Shown here: positions 57,775-64,000 of the stretch, one piece after another
How positions within the stretch are numbered: position 1 is the stretch's first letter
Layout: each line of letters begins with the position of its first letter
Source: Tricholomella constricta
Taxonomy: Eukaryota > Basidiomycota > Agaricomycetes > Agaricales > Lyophyllaceae
DNA: 64,000 bases
NCBI GenBank assembly: GCA_013368375.1
Contig: JAACJP010000011.1
Location: forward strand, 868,001-932,000
Reading direction: 5' to 3'
Program-made: the position numbers and the translations under genes
The notes under the pieces: model-generated
The model's input: the letters and a program-made list of their open reading frames with translations, nothing else
What the model was told of the DNA's origin: nothing
Database searches by the model: none

Positions 57775-59213
57775 TCAATCCACGCGCCGCACGGCCTTTG
57801 GGACAAACACCCACACCACCAGCATCGTAACCAACATGGCCACCATTCTGCGAAGGCAATAACAATTATAACCATCAGCGTCAGTGCATTGAACGCAATA
57901 TGCATTGATATTTTGTAACGTACAGTGGTTGGAGGGAGGCAATACCGTACCGGGATGACAAGAGTCCGGTGAGGAAGGGCAGGGCGGCGGAGCCGACTCG
58001 GACCATGCCGATGCCGGTGATCCACCCTATGCAGACGGTCAAGAGCCATCGCGGGAGGACCTTCGAGGAGTGCGAGAGCATGACCGGGAACATGGGTCCC
58101 AGGACGAGTCCGATCAGGGAGACCTGTCGCAAGGTGAGCAAGAAGCATGAAGTGAGGAGATAATAAAGAGAATAAAGACGCGGAGGCTTACGGCGACTGC
58201 GTTTCCAATGATGGATGGGACGAACCAAATCGTGATCTCTAGTCTGCAGATAAGGGTAATAGGAGTGATTACTGTTGTGTACGTGGAACAGTTGCGAGGA
58301 GGTCACATACATGATAGCGATGATACTGTAGATGATTACGACTAGATGGCCACCGACCTGTGATATCATCAATATCATGTCACGAAGAAGATGGGCAAGG
58401 ACTTACGAGCTTGTTAAGCCACATGAGACCGATGCGCCCCAGCATAAGGCCTGCCCAACGCATTGATCAGTAGTGCAATGCAGTTGACACAATCGTACTT
58501 ACCACCGAAAAAGCCTGACGAGATATATCCGGCAGAGTGTCCCCCTCCTCGTTCACGTATGATAAATGTTACAATCCAGCCTAATTACACGTCTTTACTG
58601 CCGATAGTTCAAAATATTAGTCAAAGGAAAGTCGCACCTCCAACTGTGACTTCGATTCCGATAGAGATGACTGCAAAGATTGTTAATACATGGACGGCTT
58701 TGAAACGGAAGAGTTGGCGGTATATATTTTCTCGAGCATGAGGCGGGCAAGGATTGGTTGAATCTGGCGAAGCTTGGCCGCTTTCCGCGAGAAGTTCTGA
58801 TTAAAAGAAGGGAATGAGATCAACGAATACACGATTTGGCGCAGATAAGCTATACCGCACCATCTAGATGCTTGAAACGGAAGACGAGGACGAGGGCCAG
58901 TGTGTTCAAAACAGCCAATGAGGCAGAAACAAGGTAGTGGAAAGACCATCGGCGCCTCAGTTCGTAATTGTCGGAAGAGTCATTGTCCTCTGCCACCAAG
59001 CCTTGTGGGTAACGAGCCGTGCTGGAGGTAGATGAGCGCAAAGGCCTCAAGATGTGTGTTTCCTGGAACTGGAGGGTATGTAGTCAATCTGTTGGGACCA
59101 GATAGAGACACCGGGGTGACGCGCTGGTCGGCAGCAAGAGAGTTGAACCAGACGACTGCAGCTGCACGCAGGCACATCATGACGTGAGATTCCAGCTGGC
59201 CAGGGTCGGTGTA
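57775..59213 (-). pseudogene. MFS transporter, 3' part only (copy 2)
   Basis: Same content and truncation point as 10,558-11,984: FHYLVSASLAVLNTLALVLV, VSLIGLVLGPMFPVMLSHS, LPRWLLTVCIGWITGIGM, VTMLVVWVFVPKAVRRVD. This copy keeps the CGCAG acceptor of the last intron that copy 1 has lost, and has a 6-bp insertion (MVRVGSAALP). The N-terminal half is absent here as well, so truncation preceded or accompanied the duplication. Confidence 0.75.
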
Positions 59214-59817
59214 CTGTACTAATACGACCAAGTGTTCAGTCACCCGTCACGGCTGTCTCTGAACTGAACACGTCGTCACCGTCACACGCGACTCGCGCAA
59301 ATGGGTCAAGGTCATTGAAGATGCAGCGGCCCTCAAGACCCCCACTAAGAACAAAGTCCGAAATCTTCCAGCGGCTTCGAACGATATATTGGGAGATGTC
59401 CGTGGGTTGATGTTCGAACCAGATACTGAGTAGTCCTTGTCCGTTTTGTATGATTTATATACCAGACTTTAATTGAAGCATCATGGGCTTTCTCGATCCT
59501 CGCACAGTCAGCGACTGCAAGGCTTACAGATGAGATTTCTTCTGGACTTTTCGGCATACAGCTATTGACTTGAGTTCACTTAGCATGACTTGCTTAAGTG
59601 ATTCCGACTTAGCCAAGGGAACAACCTTCTGAACCAAGGTAATTGTCCTTCACGACTTTCGCTGACTTCACTCACTTGCCGGCTTTCGAAAGCCTCGTAA
59701 GGCGCCGAAGTCAACTTGTAGATTTCCTGATGGACCCTTGAACACTTTTTCGCTACATATTACTGAAGGCAGAAAAAAGCGGGCCTGCAGTTACAATCAA
59801 ATGAAAAGCTATGTTTT
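59214..59817. other. Spacer, no supported gene
   Basis: No recognisable coding sequence; starts where the duplicated block ends. Confidence 0.5.
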
Positions 59818-61605
59818 CTATGTAAACTTTGTGTCTACCCACCATTTGAATGCCTCCGTAGTGTAAAGAGCATTTCGAAGCTTTTTTCGCTTCCCTCGTC
59901 CCAACTCTTCAGTCACAGCTCCTGTCGTATCCAGAATTTCACCTTCGACCTCTTCCACCAGCACCTCCTCAGCTTCAGCAGCCGAAACAACGCCATCTTC
60001 ACCACGTACAAAGTGTTGATCATCCGTGGTAGGCAACGTGCCATGTAGGTCATCGGCAACGGCTTCGTGTGGCACGACACTGTCGTCAACAGGGACATCA
60101 AGCTCAAGAACCTCGGCATCTTCAATTGTCATGTCTTCCTCTGACAGTACTGGTACTCGAGACCGAGGCCGAGTAAGCTCTGTGAAGAATTCAGGATCGG
60201 TGGTGGGCAGATTTCGAAGGATTTCACGGGTGGTTGGACTGGTGAGGCTTTCATATGATAAGTTGAATTCCCCCGCGCGGCACATCTCCCATGCCTGCGA
60301 AGAAAGTGTTGTCAATATCATGTTTACTTAGATCTTGGTTGAACTCGTACTTTTTTAATAACCACAGATTTGCTGCTGAAATTTTCGTAAGCCGTCCACA
60401 ACCAGTGCGGGGTTCTGTCGCGAAGTGTCTTAACCTTTGTGTCAAGGACGATCTCGATTGGCTTCATGCCGGTCTTGAGTTTTGCTAGTGTTTCCTCCAC
60501 TACGTCTTCATGAGCAGATCGCTTCAAGGAGTGTTTGAAAGCCCGTTGAAAGCCCACATCCGAAGGCTGAAATAGACCAGTCATGCGTACCGGCACGAAA
60601 TGCACAATGATCAACGGATGTTTGGCAGCCATCCAATTCAAGAACTCGTCCGAGCGGTGTACAGACCAACAGTCGATCTGCCAAAGACGCCGTTGATCAG
60701 GGCGGAGGTTGTCCCGTTTGATGACACGGTCATAGTGTGGGACCAGAATATTGTTGACAAAGCTCTTCATTGTTTCCTGCGTTGACCAGTACGTCGAGGT
60801 TTTGGAAGGTTCAAACAAGAAACCCGCATCCAAGGCTGCCTTCATCGATCGAGAGTTGCACGAAGGAAGTGATCCATTGGTTGAGCCCTTGTAGATAGCT
60901 TGAAATGGGAGCAGTGTGCCGTCGTTCGCGATAGAGACCATCACAGTAATGGCACGCTTTTCCTCGGAGCCTACAGTTGTCACTTGCTTAGAACCAAGAG
61001 GTGCGTAGGTCATGTGGCAGCCTTGAGCATATGTCATCTGAGTCTGGTCGCTATTAACGAGTAGAGCCGATGGGATAGATTCATCTTTGATGGAGAACGA
61101 CATGCGCAGATGCGCCTTCCGGAGGATTTGATCAGCATCTGCTGGAATTTTTCCGCCAGCTCTTGTTGAACGACGCATGGTCCATCCCAAGGCACGCTTC
61201 ATGAACTTGCTTGTGAACATCTCCGAACATCGAAAAAAAGTGCCATCTTTTGAAGGAGTTGTGAAGATCTCGGGTGCGGAGTGCTCCAGATGTCCGACCA
61301 TGAGCCCACGGATTGTTGTCAGAGTGATGGCGACAGACGAATCACGAAGCCCTTGTAGCAGTTCAAGTATCTCGGTTGCCTGCACTGGATACTTCATCTG
61401 AAGAGAAGGTGTGTCAGGCAAAAACATTGAAACCTGAACCCTGCTCACCAAGATCCCCACTCGTGTTGTGATTCCACCCAGCTTATTCCCAAGTTCAACG
61501 TATTGTCGCTCCAACGGGGAAACTCGCCAGTCCGATCAATCCACCTCCCTACAACTTGTGAGGTCAAGCCAGCGAACAAATCATCGTCAAGCTTCTGCAA
61601 GGTCC
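59818..61605 (-). pseudogene. pogo-like DDE transposase, 5'-truncated by E5
   Basis: Main exon 61,514-60,351, intron 60,295-60,350 (GTACGA...CGCAG, in frame), last exon 60,294-59,818. DDE superfamily core: LLVNSDQTQMTYAQGCH (first Asp), AITVMVSIANDGTLLPFQAI, STYWSTQETMKSFVNNILVP, RRLWQIDCWSVHRSDEF (second Asp), LIIVHFVPVRMTGLFQPSDV (third acidic position) and a C-terminal acidic exon ending FKWWVDTKFT. Upstream, VVGRWIDRTGEFPRWSDNTL (61,500-61,570) is the expected HTH-proximal part, but it reads in another frame and stops at 61,605, where the E5 LTR begins. No terminal repeats of this element were found. Confidence 0.82.
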
Positions 61606-61951
61606 TGTCACGACCGCCCCTAAACTCGCAATCACTTACGCTTTCCCACGCACGTCCACCGTATATATGATGGCACCACTTCTTTTCAGACTCTTGACCT
61701 CGATATTACCATTTGTTAAGACCAGTTCCCGTTCTCGTTCTCGTTTCTATCTCTCTTTCTCAATATACTTGGCTTCACACTCGTATCATCTGAGCTCGTT
61801 TGATCGAATTAGCTCCGGTGAACTCCTTCGTCAACGCTCACGACCTCCGAATATCCTTTCGAAGGCCGTTTTCCTTGACGAACGTCAGGCCTGTCCGCTT
61901 CGGTGGTTCCAGAGTACATCTGTAACCAACGTGCTACGCAGAGTCCTAACA
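61606..61951 (+). repeat. E5 probable 5' LTR
   Basis: 346 bp. Has a TATATATGA box near 61,663. The right edge is set by CCTAACA and is inferred. Confidence 0.6.
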
Positions 61952-61980
61952 TAATATCGAGGTCTCCCCACCCACCGGAC

Positions 61981-64000
61981 ATGTCCTCGACGATAGTGGA
62001 GCCCAATACCACAGTCCGCTATCAAAACTTCGAAGGTCCCTCTTTCACACAAAGAAGACCTTCACCACCACCTTTCGAAACCTCCCCTGCCTCAACAGGA
62101 CACATGATGCAAGGGACCTTCGGAACCAACAGGTCCAGGCTGGAACACAACATTTTCCAACCAGGCCAACACAAGGGGGACTTTTCCTCAGCCAGTCAGG
62201 ACCCTCGACGACCCCTACCCCGGACCCCCTCAAACGTATTCAACCCGTCCTACCAACTCGCCACCCCCAACTATCCCCCCTTACCACCATCCGCAACAGC
62301 CTCCGGACCTCCGCCTTCAAGTAACCAGACTCCCGGGTCATACTACGAAAGGTTGAGGCACCCGGAGATGTTCCAGAGGAGGGATAGGGCTCGGGAGGAG
62401 GGACAGGGACATTTCGCTCGTCAACAAAACCCCTTTCTACACGGTTCAGACCACGAAAGAATACTCTACGAGCTCCGCATGACGCGGGAAGAGTTTTCAC
62501 GACAAGCGCACGAGCTCCTAGTCGAAACCATGGGGATGGATCATCAACCCCAAACACCGGAACAATGGGCCAACCTCGTGTTGTCGACCATACAACTGCA
62601 CGAAGCCCATCGATTACCCCCACAACTGACGGTGTTGCTACAAATGGGGGGAAACGAAAGAAGGTTACGCGCCCTGGCTGGATGTCCAACGAGGGAAGAA
62701 GATTCTCCGACCCCCAAAGCGCGGGACGTTCCTTCCACATGCCAATTCAGGAGCCCGTTCCCTCCAGAATCGAAACTAGATTCGAAGAACCTCCACGAGC
62801 AACAAGCACGGTCAATACGCAGACAGCTTCGGCTCTACTCAGGAAGATGAACCAAGGGAACGCACCCCCCAGCCAAGAAGGGTTCGAACCCACCGTCACA
62901 CCAGGGACAGACGCTCGAAGAGCTCCGACGTTCGGGTTCTGGGGAGCCCACAACTTACAAAGAATCCCCAAAGAGAACCCCCCTGTCGAAGGACCGTTTT
63001 CCAGGCCAAATTCGGGTTTTCAGGGCCCACAGAGGACCTTCGCAAACCAAGAAGGAGTACCTCCGAGGGAACCTGAGAACATTCCCCTACCTCCGTCAGA
63101 ACGGGGAATCCCAACGCCACTGTCGTACGCCCACAGCTACGAATTACGCGAAGAAAACTCGGAAAGAAGAGAGGGAGCACCCCCTAGGGCACGAGAAGAC
63201 TGGCGCCAAACACCACCTCATCTGGCGAATCAGAACAGGAGGTCACCGCAAGGCCCACGCCCAATCTCCCCAAGAGAACGACGTGGAATTGGAGCGGACC
63301 CCGGCCCCGGTCAAAACGTAAACATCCTCGACGGAAGGCAAGGGACCCAACAACAATTCCCCCAGTTCGAACAATACAGAACTGGCTACAACCCCGGACC
63401 AGCCCCACCCATACCCGGTGGACGACCGAACCCCCAGTACAACGGACCACCTCCACAGCCCCAACCACCTCCGGGATCTTCGGGACCACCTACCCTGAGA
63501 GGAACTCAATGGGGAAACGGCCCCGGAGGACCAGGAGGGGGAGGAGGAGGTTATTGGGGAAACGGCCCCAGAGGAACAGGAGGTCCTGGAGGAGGGGGGG
63601 TCACGGAGGATACAGGATACGGACCACCACAAGGACCAGGAGGCCCGGGAGGCCCCGGAGGTCCCGGAGGGGGAGGAGGAGGCCACGGAGGAGGAGGAGG
63701 AGGAGGCCCACCCGGAAATCCGGGAGGAGGCCAATTCGCAAACCCTCAACGACCCCCACCTCCACCGCAACAGCTCTTAGGCCCAAACCAAAACCTGACC
63801 CCGGAACAGTACCGACACCTCCTAAACCTGGAATCGAAAATCGACATCAGGAAACCGGACCCCTTCACTGGAAAAGAACCGAGGAGATGGAAGACCTTTG
63901 TCACGGAATGCCTAGTAATGTTTCAAGCCAAGGCGATCACCTACGAACAGGATCACCTGAAGGTGTCATTCGCGAGCTCCTACTTAAAGGACGGAGCTAT
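61981..64000 (+). pseudogene. E5 gag, frameshifted, partial
   Basis: Starts MSSTIVEPNTTVRYQNFEG. Helical segment ERILYELRMTREEFSRQAHE to about 62,620, then the frame changes (62,620-62,690). The first frame ends at 62,850 while the second reads on as RRFSDPQSAGRSFHMP, NQGNAPPSQEGFEPT and a very long Pro/Gly-rich tract. It ends in a capsid-type motif KPDPFTGKEPRRWKTF, VMFQAKAITYEQDHLKVSFA at the window edge. Confidence 0.75.
63510..63730. repeat. Gly/Pro-coding low-complexity repeat in E5 gag
   Basis: GGAGGAGG and CCCGGAGG units encode PGGPGGPGG and GGGGGGHGGGG; two copies of a YWGNGP/QWGNGP module occur at about 63,505 and 63,552. Confidence 0.75.

Larger units (their letters stand above)
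61606..64000 (+). mobile_element. E5: Ty3/gypsy element, continues past the right edge
   Basis: Probable 5' LTR 61,606-61,951 (TGTCACGACC...CCTAACA), gag from 61,981 to the window end. Inserted in the DDE transposase gene. Confidence 0.75.

Overview
The window looks like a repeat-rich stretch of an Agaricomycete (mushroom-forming basidiomycete) nuclear genome. The reasons are: genes cut by many short GT-AG introns (about 45-125 nt); a spermidine synthase-saccharopine reductase fusion, an arrangement known from basidiomycetes; and transposon families typical of that group (Ty1/copia, several Ty3/gypsy, LINE, hAT, pogo-like DDE, TET/JBP-type dioxygenase genes). No rRNA, tRNA, CRISPR or bacterial-type operon was seen. 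All family calls are from reading motifs; no database search was possible.

Layout. 1-5.9 kb: host genes on the minus strand. These are the 3' part of a decayed SPE3-LYS9 type fusion, a multi-exon gene that may be a 2OG-Fe(II) dioxygenase relative, and a small broken fragment. 6.5-7.45 kb: a ~90-bp tandem repeat carrying splice-site-like sequences. 9.35-11.98 kb: a two-exon gene of unknown function followed by the 3' half of an MFS transporter pseudogene. The same block recurs at 46.79-59.21 kb, where it is split by two later insertions.

Between the two copies lies nested mobile DNA. 12.3-17.3 kb: a nearly intact copia element with 291-bp LTRs and an ATTGA target duplication. 17.4-18.6 kb: a hAT transposase remnant. 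18.85-25.25 kb: two convergent decayed genes, one transposase-like and one TET/JBP-like dioxygenase. 25.7-46.7 kb: gypsy elements E1a, E3, E4 (minus strand, nested in E3), E1b (inserted in E3) and E2 (minus strand, joined head-to-head to E1b). 46,927-50,225: a DNA transposon with ~150-bp terminal inverted repeats that carries a second TET/JBP-like domain. 50.2-56.7 kb: a LINE. 59.8-61.6 kb: a DDE transposase truncated by gypsy element E5, which runs off the right edge.

The most unusual feature is in E4 (30,263-36,663). On the strand opposite to its gag is a complete three-exon gene of 396 codons. It encodes a CX2CX6CX8CX2CX6C cluster and lies between a polypurine tract/hairpin and the gag region. 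A second, truncated copy of the unit (hairpin plus exon 1) sits next to it. Two different TET/JBP-like genes on two different mobile units, both broken, are the other main point of interest.
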